Origin: Sphingobacterium multivorum
GTDB taxonomy: Bacteria; Bacteroidota; Bacteroidia; Sphingobacteriales; Sphingobacteriaceae
Direction: 5' to 3'
Length of the DNA: 64,000 nt
Assembly: GCF_900457465.1 (NCBI RefSeq)
Contig: NZ_UAUU01000009.1
Location: forward strand, 1,116,001-1,180,000
Translations under genes and position numbers: made by a program
The notes under the pieces: model-generated
Database searches by the model: none
The model's input: the letters and a program-made list of their open reading frames with translations, nothing else
What the model was told of the DNA's origin: nothing
Shown: positions 56,025-64,000 of the stretch, piece after piece
Position numbering within the stretch: the stretch's first letter is position 1
Layout: every line of letters starts with the position of its first letter

Positions 56025-57053
56025 ATGTCTGAGTCCAAAAGAATTTACCAAATTGATCTGTTTCGCTTTATCGCAGCATCCGCCGTTGTATTATACCATT
56101 ACTTATATCGGGGGTATGCAGCCGGAAATATGTCGCTATTGGGTTTCGATGGAGTCGGAGAATATTTTAAATATGGCTACCTGGGCGTAGACTTATTTTT
56201 TATCATCAGTGGTTTTATGATCGCTTTTTCCATTAAGCATCTTTCGTTGCGTAAGTTCTGCTATTCCCGTTTCAAGCGTTTGTATCCGATGTATTGGATT
56301 TGTTTGCTGTTGACTTTTATCGTTTCTTATTTTTGGGGCGCACCGCGTTATCATGTCACATTTACCCAACTATTAGCTAATCTGACTATGGTGCAAAAGC
56401 TATGGGGACAGGGGGATGTCGATGGCGCTTATTGGTCACTCTATGTGGAGTTGAAATTTTACCTGATCATCGCTTTATTTCTAATTCTAAATCAATTTAA
56501 AAAAATAGGTTTAGATTATCTGGTGTATTTTTGGCTGCTATTGTCCAGCCTACGCTTTTTTGTTGGGCCTTCGGAAATTTATGACGCAATCCATGAGTTC
56601 TTTTTACTCGATTGGAGTGCATACTTTATTGCTGGAATTATATTTTGTCAGATCTTTTTGCATGGAGGAAAAGTTCAGCATTTTGTGGCCCTACCTTGGT
56701 GTTTGTACATTTCCATCGATGGTGCTGTGGGACGTATTCATTGGTTGGAACGAACCTTCCACAGTGACTTTTCACCTTATATTATTGGTGCGACCATCGT
56801 TGTGTTTTACCTGCTCATGTTACTGGTTTCCTGTAAAAAACTGCAGGCGATCAATTCGTCTGGATTTGTTAAAATCGGCATGTTGACCTATCCGCTGTAT
56901 TTAATCCATCAACACATCGGCTTTATTATTTTTAATCACCTGTATCTGAATAAATACCTGCTCCTTTCAGGTGTTATCATTCTTATGCTTGCCCTGGCTT
57001 ATCTACTGAGCGATCGGATTGAACCGCGGATCATGAAGTATTTTAAATCATAA
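56025..57053 (+). CDS. Membrane acyltransferase (OafA/YrhL family)
   Basis: 342 residues, about ten membrane helices. It opens IYQIDLFRFIAASAVVLYHY, with the family's conserved R and H, then YLGVDLFFIISGFMIAFSI and RFKRLYPMYWICLLLTFIV. These proteins O-acylate surface or lipid-linked sugars. It stands alone between two terminated genes; the glycan it modifies is unknown, though the EPS locus is in the same window. Confidence 0.9.
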   Translation: MSESKRIYQIDLFRFIAASAVVLYHYLYRGYAAGNMSLLGFDGVGEYFKYGYLGVDLFFIISGFMIAFSIKHLSLRKFCYSRFKRLYPMYWICLLLTFIVSYFWGAPRYHVTFTQLLANLTMVQKLWGQGDVDGAYWSLYVELKFYLIIALFLILNQFKKIGLDYLVYFWLLLSSLRFFVGPSEIYDAIHEFFLLDWSAYFIAGIIFCQIFLHGGKVQHFVALPWCLYISIDGAVGRIHWLERTFHSDFSPYIIGATIVVFYLLMLLVSCKKLQAINSSGFVKIGMLTYPLYLIHQHIGFIIFNHLYLNKYLLLSGVIILMLALAYLLSDRIEPRIMKYFKS

Positions 57054-57146
57054 ACAAAAGGTCCGAAGGCAATGATTACCCCGAACTTTTCTGGTTTTCA
57101 TAGGAGATGTTTTTTTGCCTGAATCGTTTATTGGCTTGTCTTACGG

Positions 57147-58494
57147 TTAAAAAACAAGATTTCCTTGATAGATAAGTGATTTTACGGGCGATATTCTTGA
57201 AATAGCTTCCGCTGAGCAACTTGCGTCAAGGAATGCAATGTCTGCACTGTCTCCGACTTTTGGCCATTGCATATTGCCTTTGTCATCCAATGGAGTAGGG
57301 CCTGCAGTAGCAAGTTTCAGCATACGGGATAGTGCATATTCGGTAGCCTGGCCGTATACCTGAGCTGCAAGATTGGCTTTTTGTAGCACGCTACCTGTTC
57401 CGAAAGTATTCCAATGATCTACAATACTGTCATTCCCCGTCATGACTTTAACATTATTTTCCATGAGCGTCGGAATAGGCATAATCAACCCTCCAAATGG
57501 GATCGTAGAAACTATACCGATTTGTGCGGCGCCCAGTTTTTCGGCCATTTCTTGTTGTTTGGGTTTTTCCAGTCGACCAAGCACAAAACAATGGCTGAGG
57601 TAGGTTTTGCCTTTGAGAACAGGGTTCTCGTTTACTTTATTGATTAAGTATTCTACAGTTTTCAAACCGGATTCTCCAGACTCGTGTAAGTGAATGTCAA
57701 GTCCTTTGTTGTTATCCAATGCCAGTTGAACCGTAAAATCCATTGTCTTTTCAATAGCGCCATCGATGGAAAAAGGATCGACCCCACCGATAAAATCAAT
57801 ATTGGTTTTAGCCGCTTCCTTGAGATAAGGAACCGAATCGGTATAGAAGACACCGTGTTGTGGAAAAGCAACCAATTCAGCTCCAAATCCATTTTTCTTG
57901 TTTTCAAGTGCCAGTTGCAGATGATGTAAAGAATCTAGTTTGGATGTCGGTTCAATATTGACATGGCTACGTGCAAAGGCAGTTCCCTTGGATTGTAACA
58001 GTTCAATTAGTTTTTCTGCTTTATGGGTAGAATTTTGAGCAGTTCTGGCAAAATTTTCTGTTCTAGAGCAATCATACCCTTTACACCTCCGGGGCCACGT
58101 CTTACTGCCTGCCATTTGTCGCCATAATAGGTCTTATCCAAATGGATATGCATATCTTTAAAAGAAGGCAGCATCAAAAGTCCTTTTGCATCGATCGCAT
58201 CAACACTGTTGCTGTTGGCACTGATATTTTTGATTTTGCCGTTTGCTATCTGAATGGAAAAAAGACCGGTCTTTGTTGCGGTTACATTGCCATCACCATC
58301 GTACTCAAATCCGGTTTCCAACAACACGTTTTTCAACGTATAACTTTTTTACCTTGGTAGCCGCTCAAAAGTCCTTGATGAACCACATTAGGTTGATTTT
58401 CTGCAAATAGCATTCCCGGGATAAATGTTGCACCCGCAAGAGCCAGAGCAGAGTTTCTGATAAACTCCTTGCGTGTAAGGGCCGTTGATTTCAT
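57147..58494 (-). pseudogene. Exported amidohydrolase (cytosine deaminase-like), two frameshifts
   Basis: ATG 58494 opens a Tat-like signal (TRKEFIRNSALALAGATFIP). An A6 run at 58345-58350 (seven needed) breaks the frame before NVLLETGFEYDGDGN. The next frame has the metal-site FKDMHIHLDKTYYGDKW. An A4 run at 58033-58036 (five needed) shifts it again to STHKAEKLIELLQSKGTAFA. The last frame carries ARSHVNIEP, DIHLHESGESGL, YLSHCF and MTGNDSIVDHW, the amidohydrolase metal and proton-transfer residues. Every expected motif is present, so an intact gene after base correction is likely. Deaminase activity is inferred from the CodA-like motifs. Confidence 0.8.
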
Positions 58495-58620
58495 TTGATT
58501 TCCTATTATGTTATTTTGTGACCGGAATAAAAAGTCTACCAGTCTTTTACAAAGTTACATAGCTGGTACCCTATTATTGCTGGGAGATTTCTGCCATTCT
58601 TTGTGTGATTTATCTTTTTT

Positions 58621-59517
58621 TCAAGTTGTTTTCAAAGGACTTGGAGTTTCCCCCACATGAATATTTTCTCTAAAGTCACTTGGACTTGCCCCCGTTTGCT
58701 GTTTAAAAAAATTTGAAAAATAAGCTTGATCTGCAAAACCCAATTCAAAGGCAATTTCTTTAATGGATCGCTCTGTGCTTTGCAAAAGACGTTTGGCTTC
58801 AATGCTGATCCGTTGGTGAATAAGTTGTGTGGCTGATATTTTCAGATGTTTTTTGCACAGTATATTCAGGTAATTGGGCGAAATATGAAGCTTTTCGGCA
58901 TAAAAGGCGACGAGCTTTTGCTCCCTAAAAAATTCATCAATGAGCATATTGAACTTTGCAAGTCGTGGAACAGACTGATAGACTTTGAATTCGGTGAAGG
59001 CAGACTCGGCCTCTCGACTTACAATCGCTGCGATCACTCCCGCTCGGGCAGTTATCAATGGAATAAGTGAATTTTCTCTTTTTAACTCCTGCTTCATAGA
59101 TTCAAATTCATAATGCAATTGTGCAAAAGCATCTGCGGTAAGATCAATGACGGGATGGTTTTGGTAATTGGTGAATGAAAAGCGAAAGAAAGGGGCGAAG
59201 TGCTCAAAAAAAGATCGTTCAATCATGAGTTGATAGCCTATTGTACCCGCATAGACATGCCATTTGTGCATTTGCCCCGGAAAGAGCACATGAACCTGAT
59301 GGTCTTTGATGATATGGTCAATCGAATCGATCGTATGGACGCCGGATGCTTTATCGAACAGATTTATGATAAAGAAGTCATGTTTATGCGGTTTGTCGAT
59401 GAGCCGTTCGCCATGCAGTTCATTAAATAGGAGTTCGTCGCGCCCTGCAGTCTGTTCCTTGCGGAAACCATCCAGACTGATCACTGGTGCCCAAATTTTT
59501 GAATTTCGTTTATCCAA
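58621..59517 (-). CDS. AraC-family transcriptional regulator
   Basis: 298 residues. Cupin sensor domain (~30-110: HKHDFFIINLFDKASGVHTI, VLFPGQMHKWHV), a linker, and a C-terminal double helix-turn-helix: LVAFYAEKLHISPNYLNIL and IKEIAFELGFADQAYFSNFF, ending GASPSDFREN. It lies 126 bp upstream of the amidohydrolase gene on the same strand and may regulate it. The inducer is unknown. Confidence 0.92.
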   Translation of the reverse strand: MDKRNSKIWAPVISLDGFRKEQTAGRDELLFNELHGERLIDKPHKHDFFIINLFDKASGVHTIDSIDHIIKDHQVHVLFPGQMHKWHVYAGTIGYQLMIERSFFEHFAPFFRFSFTNYQNHPVIDLTADAFAQLHYEFESMKQELKRENSLIPLITARAGVIAAIVSREAESAFTEFKVYQSVPRLAKFNMLIDEFFREQKLVAFYAEKLHISPNYLNILCKKHLKISATQLIHQRISIEAKRLLQSTERSIKEIAFELGFADQAYFSNFFKQQTGASPSDFRENIHVGETPSPLKTT

Positions 59518-59971
59518 AGTAGATCATATCGAATCTAAAATACAAAATACCGAGGAGTAATCGGTCATGGCGGGCTGAGTTTCCATAGGTTTGTATGGGG
59601 ATCGTTATAGTGGTGTTGGTACCTGCTCTTAGTATGGGCATAGTATAGTGGTGGTGTTACCTCTGCTAGGGGACAGGAGGAGTTGTGGGCCCGTGGACGA
59701 CAGTAGACTCGATGGACAGTAGTTAAAATCTGGAGAATATTGGCTAAAATAAACCTATGTATAATGATGTAGAGTCATTAATTTTATAAATGTCAAATAG
59801 ACAGCAATACAGAAAATATTCTTCGATTTTGGAAGCTTATTAATAGGGATTGCTTTTCTTCTTGTTCGTCATCTGTTGAAGACAATCAAGGAAAAGGATA
59901 CGGTAATAGCTTTCACCGGGCTAGAGGGTGATCTTTAAACAATAAATCATTAGCGAATAAAAGATAGCGAT
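59518..59971. other. Intergenic region with an imperfect tandem repeat
   Basis: No gene recognised. 59593-59630 and 59632-59669 are two ~38-bp imperfect copies (GTATGGG...ATAGTGGTG...ACCT...GCT), G-rich on the plus strand against an AT-rich background. A second short pair (GACAGTAG type) lies near 59700-59725. The right part should hold the promoter of the GH127 gene. Confidence 0.45.
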
Positions 59972-62900
59972 ATGAAAAGATATACGATATATTTTGCAGC
60001 AATTCTCACAATTTTTATCAAAATGACCGCTGTAGCTGTGGCACAGGGTGGGGATCAGATCTTAGATGGTATCGGGGAGACAGGCATGGTGGCCCGCTAT
60101 GTCTTTGATGGGGATTTTAAGGATTGGTCGCGCAATGGGCTACATGGTAAATTCCAGGGCACAAAAGCTTCATTTGTATCAGATAAGCAATTTACAAAGG
60201 TGCTTTATCTCGCTGGAGGAAAGGACGATTTTGTCGTACTTCCAGCGAAAGTACTCGCTGATCTCGAGTCGATCAGCATTACAGGTTGGATATATTTGCG
60301 TGCAGCGCAGTCTGGCCAGTATTTATTCGATTTTGGACAAGATATCACCAGGCATTTTGCAGGGACACCAACAGGTACAGCGCTACAAAATGGCTATATA
60401 GGGATAATCGCGCAAAAGAAGGCCGAAGTAAAAAATGCGGTCTCTTCGGCTGTGCCTTTAAACAAATGGGTGCACTTGGCCATCGTAGTTGATATTGCTA
60501 CAGGGACCATGCAAACATATTTAGATGGTATGCCCGCTGGAGAAGTTAACGACATCCCACAGGAGCTGACCGAGGTTTTTGGACAGGCAGGTAGCAAGAG
60601 GACACTATACATCGGAAAATCCCTGTCGGGTGGCAATGTAAGTTTAAATGCACTGTTGCATGATTTTCGCATTTATCGTGTGCCACTGAATCAAAACCAG
60701 ATCGGCATGGTGTATAGAAATTTGTTGAAGGGTGTGCGTGAAGATGTTGCTTCTAAAGGTAAGGCTGAGGATGACCTACCGCGATTTCCAATGAATAAAG
60801 CAGCGCTTTATAATGCGTTCTTAACAGGGGTTGCAGATGTCACCGTAGAAACAGCGATAGGCGAGCTGCCTCGATTGCCGAGTTATGTCGTCGGTACATA
60901 TAAAGACGGTATGGTGGGACCAAAAGTGCGTGTGTTGTGGCCTGCACCAACCGACAATAGTGCCGTCGCGCAGCAAACAGCTTACACCGTCACGGGGCGT
61001 GTTCCCGGGACTGATCTGAAACCCAAAGCAATCATTGCCGTTAAAGGGCGGGCAAAGTCCAACTTGCCTAACTTAAAATTGGAAGCATTTCATTTGGATC
61101 AGGTTTCCCTTAATACGGATGTAAAGCATCATCAAACGAAGTTTATTGAAAATCGGAATAAATTCATTGATACATTGGCAAAATCGGATCCTAATTCATT
61201 CCTCTATATGTTTCGTCACGCGTTTGGGCAGAAGCAACCGGCAGGTGCGCAGCCTTTGGAAGTGTGGGACAGTCAAGATATCAAACTGCGTGGTCATGCT
61301 ACAGGACATTACCTGACGGCAATTGCACAGGCGTATGCGAGCACAGGGTATGATAAAGCGCTCCAGTCAAAATTTATGGGGAAGATGGATACCATGGTCA
61401 ACGTGCTTTATGCCTTGTCAAAGTTGTCGGGCGCACCGAGACAAGGGAAAGAAGCGGGGCAAGCCTATGTCGCAGATCCTGCTGCGGTACCTTATGGCCC
61501 CGGTAAATCGGCTTATGATTCTGACTTGAGTGACGAAGGAATCCGTACAGATTATTGGAACTGGGGGCTAGGTTTTATCAGTGCCTATCCCCCGGATCAG
61601 TTTATTATGCTCGAGCATGGCGCAAAATATGGCGGACAGAAGAACCAAATTTGGGCTCCTTATTATACCCTGCATAAGATCTTGGCCGGCCTGCTGGATG
61701 TTTATGAGGTAAGTGGAAATAAAAAAGCATTAGAGATCGCTCAGGGAATGGGCAACTGGGTGTATACGCGTTTAAATCAAGTCCCGACCGACACACTGAT
61801 CAAAATGTGGAATACCTATATCGCCGGTGAATTTGGTGGGATGAATGAAGTGATGGCAAGGTTATATCGTATAACGGGTGAAGAGAACTATTTAAAAACC
61901 GCCCGTTTATTTGACAATATTGATATGTTCTATGGCAATGCAGCGCATGCACATGGACTGGCCAAAAATGTAGATACTTTTAGAGGGCTACATGCCAATC
62001 AGCATATACCTCAAATTGTGGGCAGCATGGAGCTATATCGGGTGTCCAATGAGCCTCAATATTATAAAATAGCGGACAACTTTTGGTATAAGGCCACCAA
62101 CGATTATATGTATAGTATCGGTGGTGTGGCTGGGGCAAGAAATCCAGCCAATGCCGAATGTTTTATTAGCGAGCCGGCGACATTATATGAAAATGGATTT
62201 TCTGCAGGTGGGCAGAACGAAACCTGCGCAACCTATAACATGTTGAAATTGACAAGTGACTTGTTTATGTTCGATCAGCGCGCAGAGTTGATGGATTATT
62301 ATGAACGTGGATTATACAATCACATCTTAGCTTCTGTTGCAGAAAATAGTCCGGCAAATACCTATCATGTGCCTTTACGCGCGGGATCTATCAAGCAGTT
62401 TGGAAATGCGGATATGAAAGGCTTTACCTGCTGTAATGGTACGGCTATTGAGAGCAGTACCAAATTGCAGAATACGATCTATTTTAGGAGCAAGGATGAT
62501 CAGGCGCTGTATGTCAATCTGTATATTCCTTCTACTTTACATTGGACGGAACGCGGAATCAGCGTCGAGCAACAAACAAGTTTCCCGAAAGCGGATCAAA
62601 CATCGCTTAAGATAAAGGGGAATGGCAAATTTGAACTTCATGTGCGGGTGCCAAGCTGGGCAACAAAGGGATTTTTTGTTGCAATCAATGGTGTCGATCA
62701 AAAAATCAAGGCTGAGCCCGGAACTTACCTGACCTTAAACCGTAGCTGGAAAGATGGCGATGTGATCAACTTAAAAATGCCATTTCAGTTTCACCTGGAG
62801 CCAGTTATGGATCAGCCCAATATTGCCAGCCTATTTTATGGGCCGATCTTATTGGCAGCCCAGGAACCTGCAGCAAGAAAAGACTGGCGTAAAGTAACCT

Positions 62901-63037
62901 TAAACGCCAACGATATTGCTACGTCGATTAAAGGGAATCCCGAAACATTGGAATTTTATATTGATGATGTGCTTTATAAACCGTTTTATGATACCTACGG
63001 ACGTCATTCGGTTTACCTGGATGTCAGCTTAAAATAG
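59972..63037 (+). CDS. Exported LamG-GH127 family glycoside hydrolase (beta-L-arabinofuranosidase type)
   Basis: 1021 residues. Signal peptide (IYFAAILTIFIKMTAVAVAQ), a LamG/concanavalin-like domain (~35-240: MVARYVFDGDFKDWSRNGLH, WIYLRAAQSGQYLFDFG), a linker with a small beta domain, then the GH127/DUF1680 (alpha/alpha)6 barrel from ~375. Active-site residues are visible: E750-T-C752 and C820-C821 (GFTCCNGT), which correspond to the zinc-binding Glu, Cys, Cys and the nucleophilic Cys of the bifidobacterial GH127 enzyme HypBA1. A C-terminal beta domain follows. Likely removes beta-L-arabinofuranose from plant glycans. No SusCD pair is in view. Confidence 0.92.
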   Translation: MKRYTIYFAAILTIFIKMTAVAVAQGGDQILDGIGETGMVARYVFDGDFKDWSRNGLHGKFQGTKASFVSDKQFTKVLYLAGGKDDFVVLPAKVLADLESISITGWIYLRAAQSGQYLFDFGQDITRHFAGTPTGTALQNGYIGIIAQKKAEVKNAVSSAVPLNKWVHLAIVVDIATGTMQTYLDGMPAGEVNDIPQELTEVFGQAGSKRTLYIGKSLSGGNVSLNALLHDFRIYRVPLNQNQIGMVYRNLLKGVREDVASKGKAEDDLPRFPMNKAALYNAFLTGVADVTVETAIGELPRLPSYVVGTYKDGMVGPKVRVLWPAPTDNSAVAQQTAYTVTGRVPGTDLKPKAIIAVKGRAKSNLPNLKLEAFHLDQVSLNTDVKHHQTKFIENRNKFIDTLAKSDPNSFLYMFRHAFGQKQPAGAQPLEVWDSQDIKLRGHATGHYLTAIAQAYASTGYDKALQSKFMGKMDTMVNVLYALSKLSGAPRQGKEAGQAYVADPAAVPYGPGKSAYDSDLSDEGIRTDYWNWGLGFISAYPPDQFIMLEHGAKYGGQKNQIWAPYYTLHKILAGLLDVYEVSGNKKALEIAQGMGNWVYTRLNQVPTDTLIKMWNTYIAGEFGGMNEVMARLYRITGEENYLKTARLFDNIDMFYGNAAHAHGLAKNVDTFRGLHANQHIPQIVGSMELYRVSNEPQYYKIADNFWYKATNDYMYSIGGVAGARNPANAECFISEPATLYENGFSAGGQNETCATYNMLKLTSDLFMFDQRAELMDYYERGLYNHILASVAENSPANTYHVPLRAGSIKQFGNADMKGFTCCNGTAIESSTKLQNTIYFRSKDDQALYVNLYIPSTLHWTERGISVEQQTSFPKADQTSLKIKGNGKFELHVRVPSWATKGFFVAINGVDQKIKAEPGTYLTLNRSWKDGDVINLKMPFQFHLEPVMDQPNIASLFYGPILLAAQEPAARKDWRKVTLNANDIATSIKGNPETLEFYIDDVLYKPFYDTYGRHSVYLDVSLK

Positions 63038-63188
63038 GAGACTAGCAGTGTATTCCTAAATCTTTCCCAAATTCAAGGTATCTTTGTCAGAAACAATTGT
63101 GTGTGTAAATTGTCATTTAGAGTTGGCATATCGATGCTGTTTACAAAGGTTCTCATTGTGTTAAAGAAGGTAAGATGAAGCGGATAAA

Positions 63189-63578
63189 ATGGCGCTGCTG
63201 GCAGAAAAGGAGGTTTTTAAGAAAGAAAAGGATTCCGCAATTTTGATCTCGGCGATTAAACTAGCAACCTATTTTTCCTATGCCGATAGTGGTAAAGCCA
63301 AGGAATGGATCGAACGTTTTTTACCTTGGGCCGATGGTCCCGAAAATAGATCCATGTTCCAATTGGCCTGCTACATCGCCGAAGCCATGAAGAACTTCGG
63401 TCCCGACGAACCTTTTATACTTGAGCTCGGCAATCAGCATAATCTTTTTCAAGGGAAAAATACCTACACCGCAAGTGAACTGGCGACCCATTATGGGAAA
63501 CTAGCGGATCAACTTGCAGACCGTTTTGATCAACGCAATGGCAATCACAACTTTCGAAATCAGTTAATGTCCCTTTAG
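63189..63578 (+). CDS. Small helical protein of unknown function
   Basis: 129 residues, predicted helical (LLAEKEVFKKEKDSAILISA, WIERFLPWADGPENRSMFQL, FILELGNQHNLFQGK). No signal peptide or catalytic motif. A stop lies in frame just upstream of ATG 63189. The aligned residues DEAD before the Met may be part of a longer original protein, so it could be a 5'-truncated remnant. I do not recognise the family. Confidence 0.5.
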   Translation: MALLAEKEVFKKEKDSAILISAIKLATYFSYADSGKAKEWIERFLPWADGPENRSMFQLACYIAEAMKNFGPDEPFILELGNQHNLFQGKNTYTASELATHYGKLADQLADRFDQRNGNHNFRNQLMSL

Positions 63579-63691
63579 CTTGAATGGCCCCGGAAATCCC
63601 TGATTTCCGTGATGAAATCCCGATGATTTGAAGACTATCTTTGTGTAAATGAGCATTTAATGCTGAAATATAAAGAAAAAATAGATCAACA

Positions 63692-64000
63692 ATGATTAAA
63701 CAAATTATTACAGGCATGGTGACCGTAGCGGTATTGACTATGTCAAGTTGTAGTACGGGAGAAAAAGATCCTGCAGCATACAACAATTCGATCATTACTG
63801 TTATCAACAGTAGTGAAACACATGTGACGGAGATGAATGCCGCAATGAATAGTTCCGATTATACGAAAGCCGAAAAGGTACGTGCAGATTGGGAGAAATC
63901 TCTGAATGATGATATCAAGAAAGTAGAAGATCTGGGAGATTTCAAAGGCGATGCGACATTCCAAAAAGCAGTGCTTGATGGCTTAAATGGGTATAAGAAA
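63692..64000 (+). CDS. Small lipoprotein, partial
   Basis: Runs off the right edge after 103 codons. Lipoprotein signal TGMVTVAVLTMSSC with the lipid-accepting Cys at residue 20. The mature part is helical and charged (YNNSIITVINSSETHVTEMN, KAEKVRADWEKSLNDDIKKV), similar in style to small Bacteroidota surface lipoproteins of unknown function. Start ATG 63692. Confidence 0.7.
   Translation, partial: MIKQIITGMVTVAVLTMSSCSTGEKDPAAYNNSIITVINSSETHVTEMNAAMNSSDYTKAEKVRADWEKSLNDDIKKVEDLGDFKGDATFQKAVLDGLNGYKK

Noticed and set aside
57054..57146. Terminator hairpin between the acyltransferase and amidohydrolase genes
   Set aside because: The candidate arms near 57055-57100 (AAAAGGTCCG against CCGAACTTTT) pair poorly with mismatches, so I did not list it.

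Overview
The window is low-GC DNA from a Bacteroidota chromosome, most likely a Sphingobacterium or close Sphingobacteriaceae relative. This rests on a GldL-type fragment, TAnnTTTG-type promoters, FISUMP/fimbrillin lipoproteins, a Wzc with a Tyr/Gly tail, GH127, DUF5106/thioredoxin lipoproteins and IS1182, IS21 and IS4 elements. The genus is inferred from gene style only; there is no rRNA or tRNA in the window.

Left part (1-14.5 kb): a partial GldL-like gene; an MscS channel whose 3' end is duplicated on the far side of a broken hipBA toxin-antitoxin pair; a YafD-like endo/exonuclease/phosphatase; a gene remnant; an AraC regulator; then a five-gene cluster that looks like a Bacteroidota chaperone-usher pilus system (two short secreted subunits, PapD-like chaperone, longer subunit/adhesin, usher-like barrel protein split by an in-frame stop). 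It ends in debris of a TPR gene and of two CpsB/PHP-type phosphatase genes.

Middle (14.5-49 kb): a large exopolysaccharide locus, nearly all on the minus strand. In transcription order: WecA/MraY-type glycosyl-1-P transferase, NAD-dependent epimerase, Wzm/Wzt ABC exporter, six GT2 enzymes, a GT-A-like protein, two more GT2, an exostosin-like GT, a Wzy-type polymerase, two GT4, an acyltransferase, a third GT4, then an unusual peptide-handling module (S24/S26 peptidase, PqqD, nucleotidyltransferase, ABC exporter, HprK-like kinase), then Wza and Wzc. A nested IS1182/IS21 insertion separates wzc from a 57-residue peptide gene and a fimbrillin-like lipoprotein on the same strand. A second, related 58-residue peptide gene and lipoprotein gene lie at the other end of the locus on the plus strand. 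Both peptides carry YxxPxL followed by ExGIAAGS and have unrelated C-terminal parts. Together with PqqD and HprK this suggests an undescribed RiPP-like peptide system embedded in an EPS/surface locus; this is my main candidate.

Right part (49-64 kb): fimbrillin-like lipoprotein, frameshifted S41 peptidase, IS4-family element with a 9-bp target duplication, OmpA-family porin, acyltransferase, frameshifted Tat-type amidohydrolase, AraC regulator, LamG-GH127 arabinofuranosidase, a small unknown gene and a partial lipoprotein.

Many genes are broken by single-base changes in A/T runs where the neighbouring frame restores good protein. These may be consensus errors rather than real mutations and are flagged one by one.
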